DNA of 64,000 nucleotides, taken from the NCBI GenBank assembly GCA_013368445.1, contig JAACJO010000011.1:558001-622000 (forward strand), given 5' to 3'. Source of the DNA: Leucocoprinus leucothites (taxonomy: Eukaryota > Basidiomycota > Agaricomycetes > Agaricales > Agaricaceae). The translations under genes and the position numbers were made by a program. The notes below the pieces were generated by a model that did not search any database, was not told the origin of the DNA, and worked only from the letters and a program-made list of their open reading frames with translations. This document shows, piece by piece, positions 31,887 to 44,200 of the stretch. Position 1 is the first letter of the stretch. Every line of letters begins with the position of its first letter.

Positions 31887-33895
31887 ATGCCACCTCGCCG
31901 CGCACCTTCTGTTCCTTCTGTTGAATCCCGCGCTCCAAGCCCTGTCATAGAAGATGATGAAGTCAAGGAGCCTACTGGTGAATCAAATAGACATGCTAAT
32001 CAGCCCCTAGACGCCGTTCTTTGACTCTGTCGACGAGCTCCAACAGCATGTGAGCACCGCCCCAAGGAGCTTTAGAATTGACGCTCAAACGCTACATGAC
32101 AGGGAATCAACGTTCAAGATATCCTCAAGCTCAAGGTGAGTGCATTTTGTCTGGGCTCGCGAAATCGGTGCTCATTGAAAGTCAAGTCCGCAGCTATCAA
32201 CACTGTATCTGGAGTCAATATGACAACCAGACGGCAACTCCTGAAATTAAAGGTTGACGACGCATATATGCACCTGCTTCTTCTTCTCAACCCTCCTCGG
32301 ATGCATATAGGGCATGTCCGAAGCTAAAGTCGAAAAAATCAAGGTCAGTCCTCTTGCGGCCAGCCCGCTTATAGACATCGGCTCAAAAATGGCTATGTAG
32401 GAAGCTGCCCACAAAATCTTGGTTGGTTACATGGATATCACAATTATCTCTTCCGCTAAGCACGTCCGAACACAAGGGGTCGTCCTTTGCCACCGGTGTA
32501 GAGGTACAAGAACGACGAAAAAAGGTACATATTATTAGTACAGGAAGCAAATCCGTTGACGCCATCCTCGGTGGTATGCTGCGAGCTCCTTATTGGGAAA
32601 GTTCAAGTTTGATTGAGCCTATCGTTTCTTGCCGATAGGAGGCCTTATGTCGCAATCTATAACGGAAGGCATGCTCAATGTCTTGTGCTGCTACTGTTCA
32701 CTGATTTCTGAACAGTGTACGGGGAGTTCCGAACGGGCAAGACACAATTAGCCCACACAATGGGTGTTCTGGCTCAGCTACCCCCTGATCTTGGTGGTGC
32801 TGCCGGAAAGGTGTGTCTAGTCTTTGCGTTGACACCCCATTTCAGCTGAGAGGATCTTCAGGTTGCATATATTGATACCGAAGGTGCACTGGTTCCCTGA
32901 GCTACATGTTTGATACTGAACCAACACCAGGGACCTTTCGCCCAGATCGCATTAAGGTCATAGCAGACAGGTTTGGCGTGGACGGGACCATGGCACTCGA
33001 GAATATTCTATATGGTGAGGGCTTCGTCGCTCAACCAAACTCGAACAATCTAAGCACGACTCTATCCAGCCCGAGCTTTCAACAGTGAACACCAAGTCCG
33101 TCTCTCCAACTTCCCTGTCAAACGAATACCTGACCGCGGCGACCACCAGATGGAGCTTATCAACGAATGTTCTTTACGCTTTGCTGAAGACAAGGATTTT
33201 CGACTTTTAGTGCGCTCTATTGAGCCTCTGTATCACCGATCTTCCGGCTAACTGGTAGTATGAAGATTGTTGATAGTATCATGGCCCTTTTTCGTGTGGA
33301 TTATTCAGGTCGAGGTGAACTCAGCGAACGACAACAAAAGGTGAGCCACTTCAACTATTTGAAAGATCAATGATAAAACTCTCCCCTTCAGCTTGCACAG
33401 GTTCAAATCGGTGATCAGTTACCCCCTGAGTTCAAAACTGACACAATCCCCCTTAGATGTTATCCAAGCTCACCAAACTATCGGAAGAATATAATGTTCA
33501 TGGGTTGCAAGCCCCCACTTCTAACAACTTACTGACGAATCTAAGCAGATTGCCATTCTTCTGACTAATCAGGTGCAATGTAAATTTATTTCATCGGGAT
33601 ATTGAACTTCAGTTGTAACCCACGTCTCTTTAGCCGACCCTGGTGCCACGATGACATTCGTAGCGGGAGGTGCTCTCAAGCCCATTGGTGGGCACATCCT
33701 CTCACATGCTTCTACCACGCGTCTCTATCTGCGAAAAGGTGACCAAGTTCAACATGGCGCTTCGAAGATATCCTTCTGATCACTTCCCGGGCAGGTCGCG
33801 CTGAAGAACGCGTAGCCAAATTAGTCGATAGTCCGGACCGTCCGGAGAGCGAGGCATCCTATAAATTAGATGAAGGTGGCTGGAACGACGTTTAG
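31887..33895 (+). CDS. dmc1: Meiotic recombinase DMC1
   Basis: RecA/Rad51-family strand-exchange ATPase of meiosis. Nineteen exons in 2.0 kb sum to 1041 nt (346 residues): 31887-31961, 32011-32049, 32103-32135, 32187-32252, 32311-32343, 32401-32421, 32477-32573, 32639-32668, 32716-32810, 32862-32883, 32931-33014, 33070-33095, 33150-33209, 33266-33340, 33392-33400, 33457-33495, 33549-33579, 33634-33738 and 33795-33895. The N-terminal helix-hairpin domain has [16 protein letters not shown] and [18 protein letters not shown]. Walker A is GEFRTGKTQ and Walker [28 protein letters not shown] and the DNA-binding loop around [11 protein letters not shown] mark it as DMC1 rather than RAD51. Exon 15 is 9 nt (Leu-Ala-Gln), and the intron after exon 8 begins with GC. 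The first donor (GTCAAG at 31962) was chosen by phase. Confidence 0.95.
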
Positions 33896-34307
33896 ACGGC
33901 TCAATGGTCGCATGTGACTTTCTCTACGTGTTCTTGAGCCTGCTACATCTTGTTGATATCCGACGATGTTCGTAGTTTTGCTCTCGTCACTCTATTCGTT
34001 CACCCTATGTCATAATAATGAAGTCCTTGCCTTGCCTTCGTATGTGAACAAAGTCTTTTCACGCCAAGTTCACGTGCGCCACATATTCTCTACAATACCG
34101 ATGAGAAGGCTCAGAAGGGGATATAATTGATCAGAGGTACATATATTGAAAGATCACAAACGTTCCTTCTGATTAGCGCGGTTGACGCTCCTGCACCATG
34201 TGCTCCAGGACAAAAGACGCACCAGTTCTCGGATATAAGACTGGGCAATTCCTGGTCCCTTCTTCTCCGGCAGACCTCTCGGTTCACTCTCTTTTTACCC
34301 TATTTAC
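33896..34307. other. Intergenic region, promoter of the RNase T2 gene
   Basis: 412 bp between tandem genes. It presumably holds the DMC1 3' UTR and the RNase T2 promoter; no distinct site identified. Confidence 0.45.
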
Positions 34308-35515
34308 ATGAAGACATCATCTGCTTTGCTTCTGCCACTTGCCACAAACGCTTTAGCGAGTTTTGGTCACGGCTCCGGAGGACATAATTTCCATACATAT
34401 CCGAGCATCGCTTCATGCACTCACGAGCCTACCTTTTTCTCCTGTGAAAACACGACACGGGTTGTGAACACCTGCTGCTCTCCTACACCTGGTGGACTTG
34501 TTCTTGCCACGCAGTTCTGGTCTACTTACACTGGGCTGGAACGCAAGGGTCAGAAACTTCCTAAAGGCAGCTGGACTATCCACGGACTTTGGCCAGATAA
34601 CTGTGACGGGTATGTATCTAGAACATGTTTAGTCCTAGATGTCCACTCAGCAAAATGCCCTAGGTCATTTGATCAGTATTGTGATCTCTCAAGGCAGTAT
34701 GACCCCGCTCCTTCACCAACAAACTTCCCCAATGGAACTGTGATACCTGTATATAAAGGACCTGGTGTCGACACCTTCATCAAACATTTTGGAAGAGGAC
34801 AACTACTTGATTACAGTTCGTCTTTTCCTGACGCTTCCTAGTTTCATGTCGACGACAGCGAACGGTGTAGTGAATAAGTACTGGATAAATCAGGGTGCCC
34901 TCAACGAAGTATTTTGGGCGCATGAGGTAAATGTCTGTTACTTCTCAAGGAACGAGCCCTCTGACCTTCTTGTTCTTTATTCATAGTTTTCTAAGCATGC
35001 TACCTGTACCTCTACCTTCGATGTGGCATGTTATGGGCAAGATTACAAGAGGAACGCCGAGGTTGTGGACTTCTTTGATGCCGCTATTCGAGCGTTCCAG
35101 CATTTCCCAACTTATAACCTCCTTGCTGCGTGAGTTTTCCCTACCAATCAAATAAGACGCTCTAACGGTGTCGTTTTTTTTTAATAGTGGAGGCATCGTT
35201 CCTTCAAATAAGACAACGTACAAACTAAATGATCTCGAGGCCGTAGTAAAATCCCAAACCGGTGCCACCCCTTTCTTCGGCTGCGTGAATAATGGGACCG
35301 TACTCTCAGAAGTCTGGTACTTTAATCACGTCTTTGGAACCGTAAGGGATCATTTTACCGATGCAATACACTGCTCTCCTCGCTTACCTTGCACGCAGGA
35401 ACAATTTGGTAGTTTCAAAAGCGTTGACTCAACGACACCCTCGACTTGTACAAGATCTGGGAAAATTTGGTACCCTGAGCGGACGGCAGGCAGCGAGCAG
35501 GATGTAGAGAAGTAA
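34308..35515 (+). CDS. Secreted ribonuclease T2
   Basis: Acid endoribonuclease of the RNase T2/Rh family, secreted or vacuolar. Five exons (34308-34609, 34664-34815, 34859-34926, 34987-35129, 35188-35515) give 330 residues. A signal peptide, MKTSSALLLPLATNALASFG, opens the protein. The two catalytic blocks are present: WTIHGLWPDNCDG (CAS I) and EVFWAHEFSKHATC (CAS II), with the catalytic histidines. Many cysteines (CCSPTPG, DQYCDLS, DVACYG) fit the disulfide-rich fold. The C-terminal extension after the core ends TCTRSGKIWYPERTAGSEQD. The acceptor of exon 3 (GACAG at 34858) was chosen by phase; the nearer TAG would break the frame. Confidence 0.92.
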
Positions 35516-35892
35516 AGCCATAGCCTAGGGCTGTATTTAGCTCTGGTGGTGGAAGTGTTGAAATATGCTAGAATACGATGATAGGCTTAATCAAATTGTA
35601 GATCCCCTGAGGCATTGAAATAGATTGAAATATTGAAGGCCCCTTGGGGATATAATTTCCGAATCAGCGTGGGTCGATGCTGGTCGATGCCGCCTGAGCC
35701 CGCTTTCTGCAGTCCCATCAAAAGGCCGCCGTCCCTTTACCAACACTTACCGATCAGCCGGACCTCAAGGTCATAAGAAATTGTACGAAAGGATCTTACC
35801 ACACAAGCTGTACCTCAAAGCATATAAAATTCAGAAGTGAAAATATGAGTGGCATTCTTCTTCCCAACCCCTCCCCTTGTTCCTGTGCCAGG
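35516..35892. other. Intergenic region
   Basis: 377 bp between two secreted-protein genes in tandem. A TATA-like TATAAAAT near 35822 precedes the next start by about 70 bp. Confidence 0.45.
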
Positions 35893-36595
35893 ATGAAGTT
35901 CACTTCATTTGCTACACTCGTTGCTTTTACAGCTTTCACCAGTTAGCTATACATTTTCTTTGATCTCAGAAGTGGTACTCATGGCACATCCTTCAGCCGT
36001 TTCTGCCCAGGCCACTACCTCCATTATTGTTCCCGGATTTGATGCTCAGCCTTTGAGTGCTGATGTTATAGGAGTGGATACTTCTGCCGGTCAGACGACA
36101 TGGGCGGTTCAAGCAGGACCGGGAGGCGACATGCCCGGCACCGGTAAGTAAGCTAACTTCCTGGTGATCCAATTTGTGCGCTTAGGTTCATATGTGACAG
36201 CTACACTCGTGGAGGGCTCGGATTATGCCTCCATTCATTATATTGGACTGTCTCCTGAAACGACTTTTACAATGGATTATGGGTGCACCTATCAGGGTGG
36301 CCAAGCCATCTGCTCGGGAACACGGGATGGCCAGGCTGCCACCGAGACTGGTAGTGCAGACACGCCTATTGCTGTAGTTGTTGGATCAACAGCCGCGCCA
36401 AATGCACCCACCCCCGTCGCTGCTACACCAAATACTGGTGGTTCTGGTCCTGTTTCTGCTACTGGATCAAGCTCTGGTACTTCCAGTGCATCCTCGCCGT
36501 CGCAGTCTTCGGGGGCCAATTCCATAAGCACCGTTTGGTCTAGTGTTATTGCGTTTTGTTCTGTCTTCACCGTTGGATTCGTCATATCCGCATAA
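35893..36595 (+). CDS. Small secreted Ser/Thr-rich protein, probably GPI-anchored
   Basis: Three exons (35893-35941, 35997-36143, 36186-36595) give 201 residues. The signal peptide MKFTSFATLVAFTAFTTVSA is completed across the first splice. A compact domain of about 100 residues follows (TTSIIVPGFDAQPLSADVIG, TTFTMDYGCTYQGGQAICSG), with two cysteines likely to pair. A Ser/Gly/Thr/Pro-rich stalk (130-180) and a hydrophobic tail VWSSVIAFCSVFTVGFVISA at the very end are typical of GPI-anchor addition. This is a common basidiomycete cell-surface architecture. No enzymatic motif is seen. Confidence 0.85.
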
Positions 36596-36874
36596 ATATC
36601 TTCAGATCACATTCGTTCGATACTGGTATTAACTTGTCCTGGAATTACCACTATCTTGCGCATCAAATAAATGGTTGTGTAGTTGTTGATACTTCAGACT
36701 TTGTCCTGAGGGCGTTTGCCATCAGGCGCTAACACGGGACGCGTCAGTCACCAATCTATGACAGACGGCCACGTGACAAGTCGCGTCCAATCGTTGATGT
36801 GCCAAATTTGGAGTGTGGATGGGGGCTGTCTCAAGGAACTTTCTCCAGTCGTCTTTGCGTGTTCTTCTACAGCG

Positions 36875-38582
36875 ATGACTATTACTGTCAACCTCCCCGC
36901 CGCGTCGACAGACATACACACTCGACGAACGTTATTTGATATTTCTCGTGCTGTGGTCAAAAGCAAACGAATTGTAGTAGTTACGGGTGCAGGTATATCT
37001 TGCTCCTGTGGCATTCCAGTATGTATAAATTTGTTCGACCGGTCTCGAGAGGAGCTGCTGATGAACGTAATTCTAGGACTTTAGATCTTCCGATGGCTTA
37101 TATGCGCTTGTTAAAGAGAAACACCCTGACGTCGTATTGAAGGGCAGGGACTTGTTCGACGCGTCGCTCTTCCGGGATCCCACCTCAACTGCAGTTTTCT
37201 ACACCTTCATTTCTGGACTCAAACGCTCCATAGATTCTGCCTCCCCTACACCAACCCACCACTTCCTTAAAGCCCTTGATGCTAAGAAGAGGCTTTTACG
37301 TTCTTATACGCAAAACATTGATGGCCTCGAGGAGCGAGCGGGGCTTCTCGGAACCTCATGCGAAGATGCTAAAGCCACTGGCAAGGGGAAAAGTAAACTG
37401 AAGGTTAAGGACGTTCGTAACGTCCAGTTGCACGGAGATATCCATCGTGTTCGATGTGTCTCGTGTTCAGCAGAATACTCTTGCACGGAAGAGCATCTTA
37501 AAATGTTCGAGCAGGGAACAGCACCCGATTGTCCTGAGTGCCTCACTCGCTGTAAGTGCTTGAAATGAGTTACCAGTCGTCATTCTCACAAATTGTCAGC
37601 TGAAGCCAGGGTTGCCCGTTCAGCACGGGCGATTAGAGTTGGAACTCTTCGACCAGCTATCGTTCTTTACGACGAACCACATCCTCTGGGTGACGAGATT
37701 GGTTCTATTCAAACGGTCGATGTTGGGCGCAAGCCAGATCTACTCATCATCATGGGTACATCTTTAAAAGTGCATGGCCTCAAGAAGCTCGTCAAGGATT
37801 TCGCCCGGACCATACATGAACATGCGTCCAAGACCACGCCATTGACCTCCAAGCCAAAGCCCAAAGTCATATTTGTTAACAAAACTGCTCCCAGCTCGGA
37901 GTGGAGTGATATCATTGACTACCATGTTATTGGCGAGACCGATGCCTGGATAGCCAAGGTTATTGAAGATTGGAAGCAGATCAGGAAGGATGACTGGGAA
38001 ACGCAGCTCACTCTTGATGGGACCTCCGGCCTTGCGAGTCCCTTCAAAGCTATGAAGCTTGGTGCTGAGGTTACGAGGGTCAAAAAAGGTGGGTTAGCCT
38101 CTTATCTTCAATGATAACCGTGTATCTCATCCGTTTCAGGGGCCAAGAAAGTATTACCGTCAGACGAGAATAGTGCGCTTGGCCCGTCTCAACGTTTGCA
38201 ACCAGTGCCTCTTTCCCCTAGTAAACGTCAACAGGGTACATGTCACTACGATAACGTTCAGTCCAGCCCATCAAAGCGCCAATCGATGATGGCACCCAAG
38301 CCCCCAAAGCATGCATTACCACCCTCCGAACGGAAAATGTTATTTGGCGAAAGCACCAACCACGCCAATGCTGCGTTAGAGGATATTGCGCCAATGGATA
38401 TATCCCTGGTGGATCTCTCTATGCGTGACATACCATTGGATGTGGAGAAACCGGACACAAAACCGGCTCCTACGGTACGCAGGGCACCAGTAGTCAAAGG
38501 CCGCTCGAAAACGAAAACTGCCTCGACCGCGAAACGGCGAGCAACACAAAAACGCGTTGTCGAGGTTGTCATTCCTACTTAA
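36875..38582 (+). CDS. Sirtuin, HST3/HST4-like NAD-dependent protein deacetylase
   Basis: Class-I sirtuin; the yeast HST3/HST4 relatives remove H3K56 acetylation after S phase. Four exons (36875-37018, 37077-37551, 37600-38088, 38140-38582) give 516 residues. The NAD fold shows VVVTGAGISCSCGIPDFRSS and LLRSYTQNIDGLEERAG; the catalytic histidine is in VQLHGDIHRVRC. Zinc ligands are CVSC and, about 25 residues on, CPEC. The second half has LRPAIVLYDEPHPLGDEIG, LLIIMGTSLKVHGLKKLV and VIFVNKT. A basic, Pro/Ser-rich tail of roughly 170 residues (SPSKRQQ, RGxSKTKTAS-like runs) is probably nuclear. The subfamily call rests on the DEIGSIQ region and the long tail. Confidence 0.92.
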
Positions 38583-38788
38583 CTTTCCCCTCCGTCAGTG
38601 TCATGTGCCCATTTCGTCCAGACCTCTCGGCTCTTCACCTTCATGATTACGACCTTTAATATTTATTGTGTATTATATTAGTATCAAGTTTATTCTGGGT
38701 TTCACGCGCACATAGCAAGGGATGGCGAAAGCGAGTGTGGTGCCAATAAGGATATACGTAGACGGCTTGATGTACAGGGTCTCAATAT

Positions 38789-39428
38789 TCAGTCAGTGAT
38801 CAGTTCAGAAACACTCCAATCTTCGAAGCTGCCGTCCGGAAGGTAGCGGCGGATGACGAGTGGAATCTTGCGTTGCGATAGCTCTTTGATTGCGATTTGA
38901 AGGGCGTCCGTTTCTCCATCCAGAGGAACAAGCACAGGAGCATTCATACTATACAACCTGGGTTTAGTAACCTGGAAGTAGGGGCGATAAAATCCGACGC
39001 ACCTGATTTGCAAAGCTCTTGTTCCCAATATTCGTGCTCTCTCGTATTTCGTCAAATAGGGTGTCGTCACCCTCACTTTATTCGGCTGTCTCTCGCCAGT
39101 AACGGTAGTAGTGGCCGGAGCTTCTTCGACGTTCGTCATGGGTTGGTCATTGTCTGCGCCGTTGACACCGTTGGCCTGGGTTTCTTCGTTTTCTCCGTTA
39201 CCCTCACCCTCTTGCTCCTGTCCTAGGATATCATAGTTCTCATCCTGAGGTGTGGTGAATAACTCGATGGTCTTGAAGAATTTCCAAAACAACGTACGAA
39301 TGTGTCCTCTTGATAACTTCATGTTTACAGTGAATACAGACGTTTTATGTAAAGACAAGGTCAACATACCCTCCTCCGTAATCGTAATCCTCAGCGACGC
39401 CTCCACCATCATATCCGTCGTCGGACAT
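38789..39428 (-). CDS. rpb6: RNA polymerase subunit RPB6 / ABC23 (shared by Pol I, II and III)
   Basis: Common polymerase subunit that clamps the largest subunit. Three exons (39370-39428, 39003-39308, 38789-38948) give 174 residues. The N-terminal tail [19 protein letters not shown] is acidic and Gly-rich. The conserved core is [60 protein letters not shown] and [14 protein letters not shown], nearly identical to other fungal RPB6. The first acceptor (TCAAG at 39309) was chosen by phase and leaves an unusual [17 protein letters not shown] segment; it is the weakest junction. Confidence 0.93.
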
Positions 39429-41245
39429 AATTTTTTGAGGTTATGAGTGACCTGCAGACACTAATTGGGAGGCACTGGCCTCAGAAAAGTGATTGGTGAA
39501 TGGCAAAGAAATGGTTTGTTTGGCCGTACAAACAATGCGCTCTGAGTTCAGTTCGAATCAGGGACGGGGAAATATTAGTTGCGCTCACACTGCCACCAAA
39601 CCTTCTACTCTCTTCACACCTGTAGCTGCCAAGAATACAGAAGCCTTTTTTACTCAGATTTATTTCACCTGTTCCTTAGTGCCACTATTCCATTGACCTT
39701 CCAAGCCGTCTAGTGTGGCTTCCAGGCCATGCAGCGTCAGCCATACAAGTCGTCCTTGTGTGTTTCCTCGTATTATTATAATGTTTCAATTTAAAATTCA
39801 ACCTGTCATAGGAAATGTATGCTGAAACATCACCTCTGCTGGGCAGCTGTCTATCCCAATCCGGAACCCAGACGTTGACCCACTTCTATCATCGTTTAAA
39901 GAACCACGTCTGGGGAACCTCCCGGCCCCTCTCCTGGAATTGTATGATACGCCATTCTCCTGGGGTCAACATATACCGATGGAGCCGGAAACAACTCACT
40001 CTCGCGTCGGCATTCTAATCCCAAGGCTTACTGCTCTCTCGAATGAATTCTCTTCTGTCAGCCTGATTACTCAGAAAGTTGGTTTTATAAAGCCAGCTCG
40101 AGGCTCAACACCAAGATACCATCCGCATTTGGACTTCCAAGTATGTTACATTAATGCGTCATCGCTCTCAACAAGAGCAGTGTCAGCCCGGAATCGCCAC
40201 AGACTGACGTTCACTACGTGAATTGTCCTTGGAGCTGAAGCCTGCACTTGGAGCTTCCTGACGATCTTGATGGTAGAACAGATCTTATTAGCGTCCGCGG
40301 CTGTTGGTTCATCCATCTGGTCGACCTAGTTGACATACCGTCTTCGTCTTCTTATATGCCCTCACTCTCCTTCTCGGATCCGACATGCCTACATAGAAGG
40401 CACGCAAACGATGTAGAAAAGACCAGAAGAAGTTTAACCTTCCATCTGTACTATTTCAGAAAACCATCTGATATCTGCCAGAGACTCGGGGGTTTCTTAA
40501 CCTTGCACCGGAATGTGGGGTCGACCGAATTCTGCAGATCCGGACGAAAGCTTCCGGGGCCACCGTTTCAAAGAACCCTCGATTGTTCACCACGATCACT
40601 CAGGTGTCTTGACTTCGTGATGAACATTTTTTCTCTTTGGCCATGGCCGTTGGACCATGTCTGGACCCTGCCCACTTGATTACACACCAACGACCCTACA
40701 GTAGACACCATCACTGCCTCTCATGCTTTGGCTGTCTTCCACGTTATGTGGCCCTTTCCAAGACACACTGCAATGCAAGGCTGTATAGAGAGGTTGATGA
40801 CTCTGACTTCTTCTGGCGTGACAGGAAACTAGACATCTCCAAAAGAGGATCGCTCTACCCCTCCTTACCGTGACTACTGTATATGCATAGATGTACGTTG
40901 GGCAACTTTAAACGTGTTTATCGCTGAGACCCGAGGATTCTGGATCTGGGTTGAATCTGTGGTTTTCATCGACAAAAATTCAAAATTGATGATTAATTGC
41001 GAATATCTGCCGTGTAACGCTTATCATGCATGTACTGAGGTATTCCTCTTTTCGGAAAGATTGGCTGCGCATTAAATGTTGGAGGTGGACGTGCTCGCAC
41101 CCGTCGCGGTTGGCCCCGGAATTTGGTGCTGCCGTGTTTCCAATTGCATTTCAACCATTATTTGTTCGGGCCTCTTCCACTCTCCCCTCACCTCCGCTCT
41201 ATCACAGTCACCCACTAGCACATATCTATCGTTCAACTAGACGGT
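39429..41245. other. Large gene-poor gap with unexplained open frames
   Basis: 1.8 kb between RPB6 and the RRM gene. On the plus strand one frame stays open from about 39840 to 40160 and reads like protein (PRLTALSNEFSSVSLITQKV, GFIKPARGSTPRYHPHLDF), ending at a plausible GTATGT donor. A second open stretch is at 40248-40679 (ELPDDLDGRTDLISVRGCWF). I could not join these into one gene with a start, and I recognise no family. It may be a lineage-specific gene with several introns or a decaying one. Confidence 0.3.
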
Positions 41246-44200
41246 ATGCCTCCTAAACAGCCCAGCCAGACTCGCGCTTGGGGCACCCGATACGATACAC
41301 TACCCTCATCTCCTCCAGTCTCTCCAGAGGCCAAGCGTGACGAAACACAGTCTGCACTTGAAGACCTCAGCACAACTCCTAATAGCCAGGGGAAATGTAA
41401 GGAAGACAAACAGCCCCACGATGCTAGCGTATTTGTTGGAAGGTCTGTTCGTATCATGCTGTTAAATGGCTGCCATACTTACAATTTACGGTTCAAAAGC
41501 TTGCCTTCAAACGTCGAGCAGTCGGAGCTCACACGCCTCCTGACTTGTCATCTCTCTGAGCATACTGAGATCAAGAGCATCAAGGTTATTCGTGATTCGA
41601 AAGGGGGTGTATGCGCCTTCGTGCAGTGCGAAGTATGTGTCTTCGGTCCTCTGCTAAACATTAAAAGCCAATGCCCCCTCACCCGCCTTAGGACGCTACT
41701 TCTGCTTCTACGTTCCTGCGAAGTTTGCAGACAAGCCCACCAAAACCGTTCCTCGGCAGAATTCTGCGCTATGAGCCGGCAAGGGCGTTTAGGACGCTTC
41801 TTATCTCATACAGGTCAGCATGTCTGGCGACTTGCATTATATAACGACTCAAAAACCTTATTCTCTTAGGACGCCACCCCAAGCGATCCTTCCGGAAAGT
41901 ATTAGTAGGGTCTCCCCAAGATCGCTGGGTGGTATCCTCGAGCTGGATCTCCCCAACGCCATCTGCATCTGGAAACCCAAGAATAACAAGTAACTCTCTC
42001 GGTTTTATCCGCATATATATGCTTAGCAGAGTTCCTCATCAGATACCATAGGATTGTGTATAACGCTGAAGCTATCGAGGCTGAGAGATATACTCGAAGT
42101 CTTGCGAAGGACGATGTTATCCCAACAAACGAAGAAGCGATTTACCTTCAGCCGTTGAAATTTGACGCAGAGGTTTGCCTGCTCATTTGAGTCATATCTA
42201 TGCGGTCCTCACTCTCACTGTAGTCCATTCTGAAGATCGCAAGGTATTTTGGTCCAGTGGAAAAAGTCTCACGTCTTACTGGAAGCCATGAGCTCGTCAA
42301 AGGTACGTCATCAAACCCTCTTCAGGGGAAGGTCACTGAATGGTATACAGCTCCCAAGAACGGCATCATCGGCCCAGAGTGTTATCCTCCTCCCCATAAT
42401 GCTTCACGAAGCAAGGGTATGGATGCCGGTTGCTGGGAGGTCAAGTGGGACCATAGGGACGACTGTGTGGCTGCGTTGATGGTTCGTTTCATTCCATAAT
42501 TTTGGACCTCTCCCAACTTACGTTCTATAGGTCCTACGGCGAGTTCCTCACCTAACGGTTTCATGGGCTCATCAACCTCAAAACCATCACGCCATTCAGC
42601 GCACCCATTCTCACTCACCCGGCTATCAACCTGTAGTGAACCATGCTTCTGAAGTACCGCCAAAGGGTGGTCGGTTCCAGCCATATGATTCCCCTAGTTT
42701 GTCGTCTCCCCTGCGCTCGACGGCGTTTAGCGGTGAGGCATTACCGGAACAATCTCTTCAGCCAAATAATGTACCGGAGGACAACAATGGCACACTCCAA
42801 AACTCTGCCAATGGGTTCGGCTCTTCTAAAGTCAGAGCCTGGGTCGATCCTGTGACGCCACCTGGTTTGGGACATAAGTCCGTTAGTGACGCGCCGGATG
42901 TACGAGACAAGTCGCTTAATCCACCACCACTCTCTGCCAGGATCGACTGGGCAGACTCGGACTTCTCTTCCTTTGTTGATTCTGAATACGATTCTAAGAT
43001 TGACTGGAGTGTTTGGGGTGAAACAACGTTCGAGAGAGACATGATCAAGTAAGCATCCTCATCTCCTTTGACTGCTGACATTGATGCTTCTTGCCAGAGC
43101 AACGTCTATAATAGCCTCTCAATCGGTTTGTGAGGTCTCTACTCCTCAACGAGCTCGTCTTCCTTCTCCCTTGCTTCAAGAGGGCGAAGTACCCATGCCA
43201 GGATTAGTGATGTCGCCCCCAACACCTCGAACGACATTATCTCAAATTCCTGCTACGCCAGTCGGCCAGTCCTTTTGTGTACCCTTCTCGACACATAAGT
43301 CGCAGGAGAGCGTTTTGGAGCCCAGTGATTCTACTGCTCGAATTGATCGGGAGTTTGATCCTACAGCTTTGTTTGTTGGGGGCTTGGAGCTGCTGGGACC
43401 TGGTGCATGGACGGAAGAAAAAGTTCGGGCGTTCTTTGGGAGGTTCCGCGGACTTGAATACGTCAAGTTTGTTCGCCCTCGTGAGTCCTCTTGAGTCTAC
43501 GCCGAAATTATGACCAATAATTGGCTAGCTACCGGCCACGCCGCATTTGCCTTCGTAAAATATAATAACACGGACTCTCCGGCGCAAGCAATCATAGAAG
43601 AGGTACGTCGGCTCACGCTTTGGTGTTTCGTAGCTCAATCTCCGTCAGCATAATCGCGTTTATGCTGGTCGTGCACTGAAAGTCCAACTCCGCGACATTA
43701 ATCCTCCTCGCAGCCCTTGGAGACATAACAAAGGCCGCGGTCGTTTTGCACACTATGGCCAATCTCGTAAGGTTATGCTCTCGAGTCGGCCTCTGGGTCA
43801 TATACCAGTACAAGAAGACTCACACCCCGGACAAAGCTTATTGCAGAACGACGAAGACGCCAACAAGGTCGTTTCTCCTAAAACCTCGAGAAATGAGCCC
43901 GATGAGCTCAAAACTGAGGGTTCTCTGGCAAGTAAGCAGCAGAAGGAAGAGCCCATAGCTCGGGTGCTGGAGGATAATCAGGGAGAGAAGTATCGTGAAT
44001 GGTATGATGCCCCAGGAGCAGTATCAGCCTCAGAGTCTGCGAGCGCCTCAGTTGGATCGACGGGACCACCCTTGGCTCCTGCGTTGCCTTATCCTGTTCC
44101 TCCAGGCTACTATCCTATGCCCTGGATCCCTTATGCACAACCTGGCCATTACCATATGTCCTACTACGGTCCGTATCCTGCTTATCCAGTTCCAGGTGTC

